A DNA stretch of 64,000 nt from Gaoshiqia hydrogeniformans (GTDB taxonomy: Bacteria > Bacteroidota > Bacteroidia > Bacteroidales > Prolixibacteraceae). The notes under the pieces are model-generated. The model saw only the letters and a list, made by a program, of their open reading frames with translations, was not told the origin of the DNA and searched no databases. Positions within the stretch are counted from its first letter, which is position 1. Every line of letters starts with the position of its first letter. Positions 8,122-16,339 of the stretch are shown piece by piece. The stretch lies in assembly GCF_049347105.1 (NCBI RefSeq), contig NZ_CP186334.1, forward strand, positions 2,294,001 through 2,358,000, given 5' to 3'. Position numbers and translations under genes: made by a program.

Positions 8122-9075
8122 TCAGTTTTGGTCAAATATGGTATTTGTAACTCCCGAATTCGTGGAGTCAGGAAATAAGTTTTGTGTTTTTTTGATTTTT
8201 GTTTTCAGGTATTCCCGGAATCCGTTGTCACCGATAGCCTGAACATCTTCTGCCAGTCCCAAGGCGAAGCGGCCAGGACCTTCATATTTAGCTACCGGGG
8301 CTTTTAGGATGTATTTATTGGTGCTATGTTTCTCCAGGAACCTGTCAGCTAAGGGGTATTCTTCAATTAGTAAATTACGGGCTTTGAGCGTGAGTATCAG
8401 TTCCACTTGCTTGTTGAGTTCCCCCGTGTTGCGGAAAATATCCACCGGCATTGAACGGTGGGACCTCGCATATTCCCAGTTTAGCGGAGAGACTTGTATG
8501 TCTTCAATTCGGCAAATCTTAAATTGTCGGTTTTGTTTTAGCCCCGTGTCAAATGCCCATACCAGATTGAAATCATCTTTAAACTCGAATGGTTCAACCA
8601 ACCGGTTTTTAACGGTTTGGCTATTGCCGGATGCATAGTTTATTAATAGCGTCTGTTTTTTTCCGCTCATGGCGTTCGCGAGTGTCTGTACTTTAACGGA
8701 CTTCTCCTTTTGTAAATAGGACTCAAGCGCCTTGTCCTGGTTGAGAAATTGGGTTAGTTTTCTTTTTAATGCAGCTATTGAACCGGCAGGGGCGTCCAAT
8801 AAGTCAATTGTTCGGGACAAGAGCCAGCTCTCTTCTTCAGTAAAATGAAGTATATTTTGCAGTACCTGGTGGTCGTCCTTTTGGTGTTCAATCCAGTATT
8901 TGCCGTCCTTCTGGATTAGGTTAAATCCGATTTCAATCAAATCGTTCCGGTAATTGTAAAATGCAGAATCTTTTATTCCAAGTATCGTTACACATTCTTC
9001 CTTGGTTTTAGGATAACTATTAGAAAGAAACAGGATTAGTTTTAGCAAACGTTGTGATTTCGTCGGGTGAAGCAT
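8122..9075 (-). CDS. WYL-domain transcriptional regulator at head of the cas operon
   Basis: This is a 317-residue predicted DNA-binding regulator. The N-terminus (about 5-60) looks like a helix-turn-helix, with SQRLLKLILFLSNSYPKTKE, LGIKDSAFYNYRNDLIEIGF and a wing-like DGKYWIEH. The region 140-215 resembles a WYL ligand-binding domain, with LLINYASGNSQ, RLVEPFEFKDDFNLVWAFD and FKICRIEDIQVS. WYL proteins often control CRISPR or defence operons and may sense nucleic acids or nucleotides. It is the first gene of the cas operon, 6 bases ahead of cas8b, and divergent from the PUL1 sigma gene across a 160-base gap. Autoregulation of the operon is a reasonable inference but no operator was identified. 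Confidence 0.82.
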   Translation of the reverse strand: MLHPTKSQRLLKLILFLSNSYPKTKEECVTILGIKDSAFYNYRNDLIEIGFNLIQKDGKYWIEHQKDDHQVLQNILHFTEEESWLLSRTIDLLDAPAGSIAALKRKLTQFLNQDKALESYLQKEKSVKVQTLANAMSGKKQTLLINYASGNSQTVKNRLVEPFEFKDDFNLVWAFDTGLKQNRQFKICRIEDIQVSPLNWEYARSHRSMPVDIFRNTGELNKQVELILTLKARNLLIEEYPLADRFLEKHSTNKYILKAPVAKYEGPGRFALGLAEDVQAIGDNGFREYLKTKIKKTQNLFPDSTNSGVTNTIFDQN

Positions 9076-9204
9076 TGGTTTTTTTATTCGGTGTCCCGTA
9101 AAGTTACGAAATTCATTATTATGATGTGTTGTCTGTTTTGAGATATTCTAAAAATGATTTCCCTGCAAGTAGAAAGCGCAAGATGCTACACCCGTATTTT
9201 TTGC

Positions 9205-9212
9205 TATTTTTG
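9205..9212 (+). promoter_or_regulatory. Candidate Bacteroidota -7 box for PUL1 sigma gene
   Basis: TATTTTTG matches the Bacteroidota -7 consensus TAnnTTTG exactly and lies 23 bases before the sigma start codon, giving a leader of roughly 19 bases. No clear TTTG box is visible at about -33, so this is only half of the expected promoter. Confidence 0.4.
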
Positions 9213-9235
9213 TCCGGCAAGCTAAATCGTCGCCG

Positions 9236-9832
9236 ATGACAAAAAATGATAAACAACTTTTCTGCCTGTTGCTGAATGGAGATGAGGCTTCTTTTAAAGT
9301 TGTTTATCAGTATTTCTACCCCCGGTTGTATTATTTTGTGCTGGAGTATCTTCCGCATCGCGAGGTGGCCGAAGATGTGGTGCACGACACCTTTCTGACC
9401 TTGTGGCAGAAGCGGGCCGACTTGCAGGCCGACAGCAACCTGAATGCCTACCTGTATACCCTGGCCAAAAACAACAGCCTGAAAAAACTGCGCGACGAAC
9501 GCTACCGTCAGAAGCTGTTGCAGTCGCCTAAACTTCATCCGCTGGAACTGGAGTTGAACGCCGCCGCCCTGATGCGGCTGGAAACCAGCGAAAGTGATTT
9601 CTCTGAAATTGAGCAACTCGTACAGGCCACCCTGGAACAGCTTCCGCCTCAATGCCGCCAGGTATTCGAACTGAGCCGCTTTGCCCACAAGAAAAATCGC
9701 GAAATAGCCGATGAGCTGGGCCTTTCGGTCAAAACGGTGGAAGGACACATCACCAAAGCCATCAAACTACTTAAAATAAACCTGAAAGATTATCTGCCGC
9801 TGCTGGGCTTCTTTTTCATTGGTGTTCGGTAG
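9236..9832 (+). CDS. ECF RNA polymerase sigma factor of PUL1
   Basis: This 198-residue ECF sigma-70 factor is of the FecI-like type expanded in Bacteroidota. Region 2 spans about 18-90 (FKVVYQYFYPRLYYFVLEYL, then DVVHDTFLTLWQKR). Region 4 spans about 130-185 (LEQLPPQCRQVFELSRF, REIADELGLSVKTVEGHI). It ends in a short hydrophobic tail, LPLLGFFFIG, seen in this group. It should direct transcription of the downstream susCD operon when freed by the FecR anti-sigma (10170). Unlike PUL2 and PUL4, 337 bases containing palindromic repeats separate it from its FecR gene. It diverges from the cas operon. Confidence 0.92.
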   Translation: MTKNDKQLFCLLLNGDEASFKVVYQYFYPRLYYFVLEYLPHREVAEDVVHDTFLTLWQKRADLQADSNLNAYLYTLAKNNSLKKLRDERYRQKLLQSPKLHPLELELNAAALMRLETSESDFSEIEQLVQATLEQLPPQCRQVFELSRFAHKKNREIADELGLSVKTVEGHITKAIKLLKINLKDYLPLLGFFFIGVR

Positions 9833-9870
9833 ATACATTCCAAAATTGTTATACCCCCGATTTTTATTGT

Positions 9871-9888
9871 GTCCGGCAGTTGCCGGAC
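9871..9888 (+). terminator. Short hairpin after PUL1 sigma gene
   Basis: GTCCGGCA (9871-9878) and TGCCGGAC (9881-9888) form an 8-bp GC-rich stem with a 2-base loop, 39 bases after the sigma stop. There is no clear U-run after it. It may terminate or attenuate transcription between sigma and FecR, or belong to the repeat cluster that follows. Confidence 0.35.
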
Positions 9889-9916
9889 TTCAAGAATTTG
9901 GGCTTCCTTTCTTTTG

Positions 9917-10064
9917 CTACCCATATAAAGTCCCGACGGGACTATTCCTCAACCAGGGCAACTTTTGACCTCGAACAATAGTCCGGTATACCCGACAATC
10001 CCGGCAGGGATAAAATATGGGTAGGGAATTGGGTTGCAGATATACATCCAAGTCCCGTAGGGAC
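9917..10064. repeat. REP/BIME-like palindromic repeat cluster in the sigma-FecR gap
   Basis: The 337-base gap between sigma and FecR carries no gene but has nested palindromes. AGTCCCGACGGGACT is at 9929-9943. ATCCC (9998-10002) pairs with GGGAT (10007-10011). GTCCC (10052-10056) pairs with GGGAC (10060-10064). An outer inverted 10-mer, CTACCCATAT (9917-9926), is mirrored by ATATGGGTAG (10015-10024) and brackets about 108 bases. The style matches REP/BIME elements and recalls the palindromes around the RAYT gene at 3919-4374, though the cores differ. Confidence 0.6.
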
Positions 10065-10169
10065 GAAATCTGTTTCTGCGAGGATACCCTTGATTTTTTT
10101 CAAAAAAAATTGTTCCCCCGGGCAAGGGTATTTCGGTTTCGGTGGATTATATAACCGAAGTATAAAACT

Positions 10170-11147
10170 ATGGAAAAGGAAAAACGCCTTATTGAACTCA
10201 TCTCCGGCAACCTGGATACCGCTCAGCAGCAACAGGTTCTGGAAGAAATCGGGCAGGACCCTGCCTTGCGCAAAACATATGAAGACCTGAAAAATACCTG
10301 GGCTTTTTCGACCTCCCAAACGACGATGGGTAAGCAACAAATCGAAGCCTCTTATCAGAAATTCCGCAAAAAGCAGTTTGCCGGGAAGGGCCGGATGCTG
10401 AAGATTTCAAAGCTGATGCGGTATGCAGCCGTCCTGCTGGTCGTTTTTACGCTGGGCATCTACCTTGGACAACTCATCACGGACAGGCCGGGCAGTCTTT
10501 CCGATTCCGAATCGATGACCGCCGAGATCCGGGTGCCCAACGGCGAAAAGGCCGAACTCACCCTCCCGGATGGCTCACGGGTGTGGCTCAACTCAGGAAC
10601 CACTTTCCGTTTTCCGCAACAATTTGCCGAAAACAGCCGGGAGGTCAGTCTTGCAGGCGAGGCCTTTTTTGAGGTGGTAAAAGGAAAGACGCCCTTTATT
10701 GTGGCATCCGGTTACGGCAACATCCGCGTACTGGGGACCTCGTTTAACGTGAGGGCGTACGACAATCTGGATTATCAGGCCACCCTGGTAGAAGGGAAAA
10801 TACAATTCATTACCGAAGAGAAAGAACAGCTTCTGACTCCCGGCCAGCAACTCAGCCTGACAGCCGGGCGTGAACTGACCGTTGAGCCGGTAGACCCGGC
10901 AAAGGCCATCAGCTGGAAAAACGGCTTTATTTCCTTTGAAAACGAACCCTTGAGCGAAGTGATGAAAAGGCTGGAACGCCATTTCGGCATACAGATTTCG
11001 CTGGATGAACCACTGGCCCCGATCCGGTTTACCGGTACAATTTATAACGAAACGGTAACCGAAGTCATGGCTTACATTCACATGACCAAACCCATAACTT
11101 ATGCCTATGATCAAAAACAAGGAACATTAATAATCAACAGCAAATAG
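10170..11147 (+). CDS. FecR-family anti-sigma factor of PUL1
   Basis: This 325-residue inner-membrane anti-sigma factor pairs with the sigma at 9236. The cytoplasmic N-terminus (1-85) is followed by one membrane span, AAVLLVVFTLGIYLGQLI (about 90-107). The periplasmic FecR domain has AELTLPDGSRVWLNSGTTF, GEAFFEVVKG and VLGTSFNVRAYD. A C-terminal DUF4974/STN-like module (about 250-325, starting FENEPLSEVMKRLERHFGI) probably contacts the N-terminal extension of the SusC below. In known systems, ligand-bound SusC signals through FecR to release sigma. The susC start is 94 bases downstream, across a predicted antisense RNA. Confidence 0.92.
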   Translation: MEKEKRLIELISGNLDTAQQQQVLEEIGQDPALRKTYEDLKNTWAFSTSQTTMGKQQIEASYQKFRKKQFAGKGRMLKISKLMRYAAVLLVVFTLGIYLGQLITDRPGSLSDSESMTAEIRVPNGEKAELTLPDGSRVWLNSGTTFRFPQQFAENSREVSLAGEAFFEVVKGKTPFIVASGYGNIRVLGTSFNVRAYDNLDYQATLVEGKIQFITEEKEQLLTPGQQLSLTAGRELTVEPVDPAKAISWKNGFISFENEPLSEVMKRLERHFGIQISLDEPLAPIRFTGTIYNETVTEVMAYIHMTKPITYAYDQKQGTLIINSK

Positions 11148-11152
11148 TCAGT

Positions 11153-11229
11153 CTTTAAAAGAAAAGACAGGATGTGCGAGATCCTGCCTTTTATGGAATA
11201 ACCTGATTCAAATCAAATTACTCACTTCA
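11153..11229 (-). ncRNA. Predicted cis-antisense RNA over susC leader, PUL1
   Basis: The gap holds a minus-strand terminator. Arms 11162-11173 and 11181-11192 form a 12-bp stem with loop CTCGCAC (read on the minus strand), followed by a U-rich tail (complement of 11154-11161). One position is an A-C mismatch in the sense RNA but a G-U pair in the antisense RNA, which favours minus-strand function. A candidate antisense -7 box, TAGTTTTA (complement of 11235-11242), covers the susC start codon, so start near 11229 and length near 77 nt are estimates. Position and size match the DonS-type PUL antisense RNAs of Bacteroides, which repress susC homologues. This is the weakest of the four copies, because its loop departs from the shared motif. 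Confidence 0.5.
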
Positions 11230-11241
11230 AAATGTAAAACT

Positions 11242-14200
11242 ATGAAAAAAAAACGATGTTGTGATGACATCATGTCATTTCTTAATCTAAACCTAAGACG
11301 CATGAAATTAACATTGGCGCTGGTTATTTTAACGGTTTTCAGCAGTTTGGCCGCCGACCTGTACTCCCAGAATACCAAACTCAGTCTGGAACACAAAAAT
11401 GAGAAAATCGTCACCCTGCTCCGCGAAATTGAAGACAAGAGCGAATTCCGCTTTTTTTATAACGAAGAAGTCGATGTCAACTCGAAAGTTTCCATTGAAA
11501 TTTCGGATGCTTCGATCCAGGAAATTTTGAACCAGATCTTTAAAAATAAAGAAGTCGGCTACGAAATTATTGGCCGGCAGGTGATCCTGCGTGCCGGGAC
11601 AACCGCTTATACAGGTCAGCAGCCGGCGCGGGTCAGCGGCAAAGTCACCGACTCTTCAGGCCTGGCCTTACCCGGGGTTACGGTGGTAATAAAAGGAACC
11701 GCGATAGGAACGATTACTGACGGAGATGGGGCTTACTTCATTCCAAACGTTCCGGGAAATGCAACGTTGGTGTTTTCGTTTGTGGGGATGAAACAACAGG
11801 AAATAGCTGTTGCCGGGCAGCAAGTGATGAATGTGCGCATGGAGGAAGAAACCATTGGTTTGGAAGAGGTTGTGGCTATTGGTTACGGTACAGTGAAAAA
11901 GAGTGACCTAACCGGATCGGTTGTTTCGTTAAACAGCGAAGATTTAAATAGAGTTAATTCGGTATCGGTAGATCAATTATTACAAGGCAGGGCTGCGGGT
12001 GTTCAGATTACACAAGCAAGTCATGCTCCAGGAGGAGGTGTTTCTGTTAGAATCAGAGGGACTGGTTCTATAACTGCAGGACAAGAGCCTCTATATGTTG
12101 TAGATGGATTTCCTATTAATAACGTTTCTACAGCTACTGGGCAATTAAACAGTGGATTTGATGGACAACTGCCAGAGAACAATCCATTGAACTCCATAAA
12201 TCCGGCCGATATTAAGTCTATTGAAATTCTTAAGGATGCTTCTGCTGCTGCCATTTATGGATCAAGAGGTTCGAATGGGGTTGTGATCATAACCACAAAA
12301 AGTGGAACTAGTGGCAGTGTTCCTAAGTTTAATTTTAACACAAGTTATTCTGTTACCAAGATTAGGCATAAAATAGACGTATTAAATACATCAGATTACA
12401 TCAATGTAATGAACGAATTAGAAATTGCCAGGGGCAACGCAGCCCCCTTTGATAGCAATTTTATAAATTCTGTTGGAGCTGGAACGGATTGGCAAGATGA
12501 GATATTGCAAATAGGATTCACACAGACGAATAACCTATCCTTGTCAGGAAAATCGGGAGGGACCACTTACTACTCCTCTCTTAGCTCCTATGAGGAAGAG
12601 GGTATTATAAAGAATACAGGTTACAACCGTTATCAGGCTCGGTTGAATTTAGATCAAAAGGTTAGTGATAGATTCACTTTTGGAATGAAATTGAACACCT
12701 CCTTCGAAAAAAACAAACAGGTTCCGGTAAATGGATTTGCCATTAATGAACAAGGTGACGCCGTTTATCTGGCCCTTAATAACGCTCCTGTTAATCCCGT
12801 TTTTAATGATGATGGCAGTGTTTTTAGACCTGACAGAGATGGGGAATTATTTGCATTGACCCTAGGTAGCCCTTACGGCGTGGTAAATGGACAGATACTA
12901 AAAGAAGAGATCAACCGAACCATCGTGAATGTTTATGGAGAGTATAGCTTTCTGTCGGAATTAAAAGCGAAAGTAACACTAGGATCTGACAGGATGAATA
13001 AACGCAGGGATATTTATTCAAACAGGATATCTCAACAGGGTGAATCTGCGGGGGGTATTGCCACTATTGTAGGTGGTGAATTGTCAAATATGCTGCTGGA
13101 AGGTATTTTGACCTTTAACAAAACGATAGCAGATAAGCATTCATTAACTGCAATGATCGGAAACACCTACCAGATTTTTGAAAACAGGACTTTTTCTGCC
13201 GGAACTCAGGGATTTGCGTCAGACGTTATCGAAACAAACGACTTAAGTTTGGGAACTCAGTCCCTAAATGAAGTCGGTAGTTTTGCTTCGGAACGCAGAC
13301 TATTGTCTTACATCGGCAGGATTAACTATGGTTTTGATGATAAGTATTTGCTAACTGCTTCGATAAGAGCCGATGGGTCGTCGAATTTTGGAACCAATAA
13401 GCGATATGGCTATTTCTCTTCTTTTTCCGGAGCATGGAAAATTATAAACGAATCGTTTCTAAAGGATTTCGATGTACTTTCTGACTTAAAATTAAGAGCA
13501 GGTTGGGGACAACTTGGCAACGATGATATTGGCATTGCACGAGCACTTGCTACCTATTCAGGAGGCGCTGTTGCTGTTTATGGTGGGCAACAGGTATCGG
13601 GGGTTTCTCCTTCAAGGATCCCAAACCCAAATTTAAAATGGGAAACTTCTGAACAGATGAATTTTGGTGTAGATTTCGGATTTTTTAAATCCCGGATAAG
13701 GGGAAGTATCGATTACTATAAAAAATCAAATAAAGATTTATTGCTTAATCTGCCAATACCAAGTACTTCCGGGTTTTCAGTACTTGCCAGCAATGTGGGA
13801 CAGGTTGATAATTCAGGCATCGAAGTCATGCTTAGTACTGTTAATTTGACCGGGGCTTTAAAATGGTCGACCGATTTAAATTTTTCTACCTCTAAAAATG
13901 AGGTAGTAAGTTTGGGTAATATACCAGAGATTATTCAATCAAATGCGCAAATATTATCTCTCATTAGGCCAGGGGAAGCACTGTATTCATATTATGGAAC
14001 CAAAGCAATCGGGATTTTTCAGGAAGGCCAGGCCCCTATTGCAGCTCAACCAAACATAGTGCCAGGAAACCCAATATGGTTGGATGTTAATAAGGATGAT
14101 CAAATTACTGATGCAGATAGGGTTGTATTAGGTAATCCTTATCCCGATTTCACCTTTGGCATAAACAACTCTCTTAGTTTTAAGAATTTTAACTTGAATG

Positions 14201-14637
14201 TTTTTATTGATGGGTCCTTAGGTCAAGAGTTGATGAATTGGGCACTAACTGATGCTCTATATCCAAACGATACTTACAGAAACCGGTTGGCAGAACCATT
14301 GCTTAACCGCTGGACTCCGGAAAATCCGTCCAATAAATGGCCATCAGCAATAGACTTTAGTAAATATGGAGGTTCGCAATCGAACAGTTTTTTACTATCA
14401 GATGCTTCTTTTATTCGTTTAAAAAGCGTGCAGTTAACATACAATGTTCCTATGGATAACATACACTTTTTAAAGTCTCTGGATATATTTATTGGAGGAC
14501 AGAATCTATTTGTAATAACTGACTATCCAGGATATGATCCGGATGTGAACTCATTGGGACAGTCGGGGGCACGTATCGATCGTACAGCATATCCATCATC
14601 CCGTGTATTTCAATTAGGAATTAATGTAGGATTTTAA
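11242..14637 (+). CDS. SusC/RagA TonB-dependent outer-membrane transporter, PUL1
   Basis: This 1131-residue TonB-dependent transporter imports oligosaccharides together with the SusD lid encoded next. The signal peptide lies around MKLTLALVILTVFSSLAA (from residue 22). It is followed by an N-terminal STN signalling domain (about 45-115), a carboxypeptidase-like beta-sandwich (VSGKVTDSSGLALPGV, about 130-215), the plug (EEVVAIGYGTVKKSDLTGSV onward), and a beta barrel ending in the terminal Phe of GINVGF. The STN domain ties it to FecR signalling. The N-terminal 640 bases have ordinary G+C, whereas the plug and barrel coding part is strikingly AT-rich, suggesting a recombinant gene. The start at 11242 is uncertain, because an internal ATG directly precedes the hydrophobic segment. 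Confidence 0.95.
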   Translation: MKKKRCCDDIMSFLNLNLRRMKLTLALVILTVFSSLAADLYSQNTKLSLEHKNEKIVTLLREIEDKSEFRFFYNEEVDVNSKVSIEISDASIQEILNQIFKNKEVGYEIIGRQVILRAGTTAYTGQQPARVSGKVTDSSGLALPGVTVVIKGTAIGTITDGDGAYFIPNVPGNATLVFSFVGMKQQEIAVAGQQVMNVRMEEETIGLEEVVAIGYGTVKKSDLTGSVVSLNSEDLNRVNSVSVDQLLQGRAAGVQITQASHAPGGGVSVRIRGTGSITAGQEPLYVVDGFPINNVSTATGQLNSGFDGQLPENNPLNSINPADIKSIEILKDASAAAIYGSRGSNGVVIITTKSGTSGSVPKFNFNTSYSVTKIRHKIDVLNTSDYINVMNELEIARGNAAPFDSNFINSVGAGTDWQDEILQIGFTQTNNLSLSGKSGGTTYYSSLSSYEEEGIIKNTGYNRYQARLNLDQKVSDRFTFGMKLNTSFEKNKQVPVNGFAINEQGDAVYLALNNAPVNPVFNDDGSVFRPDRDGELFALTLGSPYGVVNGQILKEEINRTIVNVYGEYSFLSELKAKVTLGSDRMNKRRDIYSNRISQQGESAGGIATIVGGELSNMLLEGILTFNKTIADKHSLTAMIGNTYQIFENRTFSAGTQGFASDVIETNDLSLGTQSLNEVGSFASERRLLSYIGRINYGFDDKYLLTASIRADGSSNFGTNKRYGYFSSFSGAWKIINESFLKDFDVLSDLKLRAGWGQLGNDDIGIARALATYSGGAVAVYGGQQVSGVSPSRIPNPNLKWETSEQMNFGVDFGFFKSRIRGSIDYYKKSNKDLLLNLPIPSTSGFSVLASNVGQVDNSGIEVMLSTVNLTGALKWSTDLNFSTSKNEVVSLGNIPEIIQSNAQILSLIRPGEALYSYYGTKAIGIFQEGQAPIAAQPNIVPGNPIWLDVNKDDQITDADRVVLGNPYPDFTFGINNSLSFKNFNLNVFIDGSLGQELMNWALTDALYPNDTYRNRLAEPLLNRWTPENPSNKWPSAIDFSKYGGSQSNSFLLSDASFIRLKSVQLTYNVPMDNIHFLKSLDIFIGGQNLFVITDYPGYDPDVNSLGQSGARIDRTAYPSSRVFQLGINVGF

Positions 14638-14650
14638 AAAGAAAAAGAAA

Positions 14651-16128
14651 ATGAAATTATTAAATAGATATTCAGTATTTGCTATCGGGTTACTGGCTCT
14701 TATACTGTCGGGCTGTGAAAAACCCCTAGAAATTGAACCAAAATCTGAATTTTCGGGAGCTTTTTTGGAGACTCAGGAAGGCATAGAGGCGCTTTTGGCT
14801 TCTGCTTACGCCAATGGCCAGTAAACGGATGGGGAGGCGCTGCCGACTATATCGCTTTAAATGAAGCTACAACCGATATAATGCAAGTTTACATTGGGGC
14901 TTACTTCAATAATACAATGAGAAGATATCAGGAATTCAGTTTTAATCCGGGGTGGACAGAAGTTATACAACCTTATTGGCGCCAAAACTACAGGGCTATC
15001 AGGGATGCCAACATATTGATTACTACGATTCCAGATCATCCATTGTTAAGTCAGGAACTTAAGGACAGATATCTGGGTGAAGCTAAGTTCCTTAGAGCGA
15101 CTGCTTATAACTTCCTTTACGACTGGTTTGGGGGAGTTCCTTTGATTACAGAGAATACAACCGATCTTTTCCCGGAACGTGCCTCAGCTCAGGAAATTGA
15201 GGATTTCGTGATTTCAGAACTCACAGCAGCAGCCCCTTTACTGCCAACGACTGTGTCGGCAATTGAATTTGGAAGGGCAACCCGTGGTTCGGCTTTAGGC
15301 GTGTTGTCCCAGTTTCAGTTAAATACCAAAAATTGGGGTGATGCAGCACAAACAGCTCAACAAGTAATTAATTTAGGGGTCTACCAGTTATTACCTAATT
15401 ACGCTGATATTTTTGCATTGAACAATGAAGGTAATAAGGAAATGATTTATGTTTTTCCTAACATAGACGTAGAGCCAGTTGGAAGCAATTGGACACGGAA
15501 TGTGCTCCCCGGAGATTATCCTACTTCAGTAGTAAATGCTGCAACTCAACAAACCATTCAGGATGCTTTTTACTATACGTTTGATCCAAACGATAAAAGA
15601 GCGGACTTGATTGTCACTCAATATATTTCAAATAAAGGGGTGTTTGTCGATTTACTTAACCCCACCTCTCTGCCATTAGGTGATAAATATAAACACCCAA
15701 GGAGCTTTAAGTACCCTATTGATGAAAATTCAGCAGATCCAACTATTGGTGGTCAGGATGTACCCTATATTCGATACTCCCAAATATTGTTGACCCGTTC
15801 AGAAGGATTGGTAATGTCTACAGGTACTGTTTCACAAGAGGCTTTGGATTTATTGAATGAGGTAAGAAACAGAGCGGGACTACCTGATTATACCCTTACA
15901 GACATTCCAAATCAGGCGATCTTCATAGACAAAATACTTGCTGAGAGAGGCTGGGAATTATACAGTGAAGGAAAAAGAAGGCCGGATTTAATTAGGCATG
16001 GCCGGTTTATTCAAAATGCTTTGGACAGGGGTATCACTTTGGCTAAACCTTTCCATGTGTTATTCCCAATTCCGCAAACAGAAATGGATGCCAATGAAAA
16101 CCTGATGCAGAACGAAGGTTATAATTAA
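14651..16128 (+). pseudogene. SusD/RagB glycan-binding lipoprotein, frameshifted (PUL1)
   Basis: The reading frame from the ATG at 14651 gives a lipoprotein signal (LLALILSGC, Cys22) and a SusD-like start, ending LLASAYANGQ at a TAA at 14822-14824. The rest of the SusD protein continues in another frame (WPVNGWGGAADYIALNEATT from 14815 onward) to 16128. Restoring one base near 14813-14815 would give about 492 residues, normal for the family. The C-terminal part has the expected RagB features, including FLRATAYNFLYDWFGGVPLI and AERGWELYSEGKRR. Either the gene is broken or the sequence has a one-base error; no slippery site was seen. SusD is the surface lid partner of the SusC at 11242. It shares the AT-rich composition of the susC barrel. 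Confidence 0.85.
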
Positions 16129-16146
16129 TTATCAGGTATAAATCAA

Positions 16147-16295
16147 GATGGGGCTGTCCATAAATGTTATAATAATTTTTCTCTGTGAAACGCTGTAAGT
16201 AACGCTGTAAAACTTTGTGGTTCATTTTCTTTTTTACCACAGAGCTTCACGGGGTGAAAACACCGATAATCACAGAGTTTTTGGACAGCCTCATC
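16147..16295 (+). terminator. Long-armed inverted repeat: terminator split by a CTCTGTG-type repeat
   Basis: GATGGGGCTGTCCA (16147-16160) and TGGACAGCCTCATC (16282-16295) are inverted copies with one mismatch. The right arm is followed by TTTTTATAA, as in a Bacteroidota terminator. The arms are 121 bases apart. The space between holds CTCTGTG/CACAGAG and ACCACAGAG motifs that resemble widespread dispersed repeats. It may be a terminator interrupted by a small mobile repeat, or a miniature element with terminal inverted repeats. It separates susD from the GH51 gene. The 211-base gap to the GH51 start holds nothing else I recognise. Confidence 0.5.
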
Positions 16296-16339
16296 TTTTT
16301 ATAATTGAGCTGATGTATTTGCATTTTAAATCAATCACT

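Noticed and set aside
1..9075. Search for a CRISPR repeat-spacer array near the cas genes
   Set aside because: No regularly spaced direct repeats of 28-40 bases were seen in or between the cas genes; the array is probably left of the window.
9119..9748. Minus-strand open frame of 209 codons
   Set aside because: It lies entirely opposite the sigma gene 9236-9832, whose motifs are clear, so it is a shadow frame.
16217..16339. N-terminal extension of the GH51 gene by 41 codons
   Set aside because: It runs through a dispersed repeat and inverted-repeat arm and would place the signal peptide far inside the protein; the ATG at 16340 is preferred.
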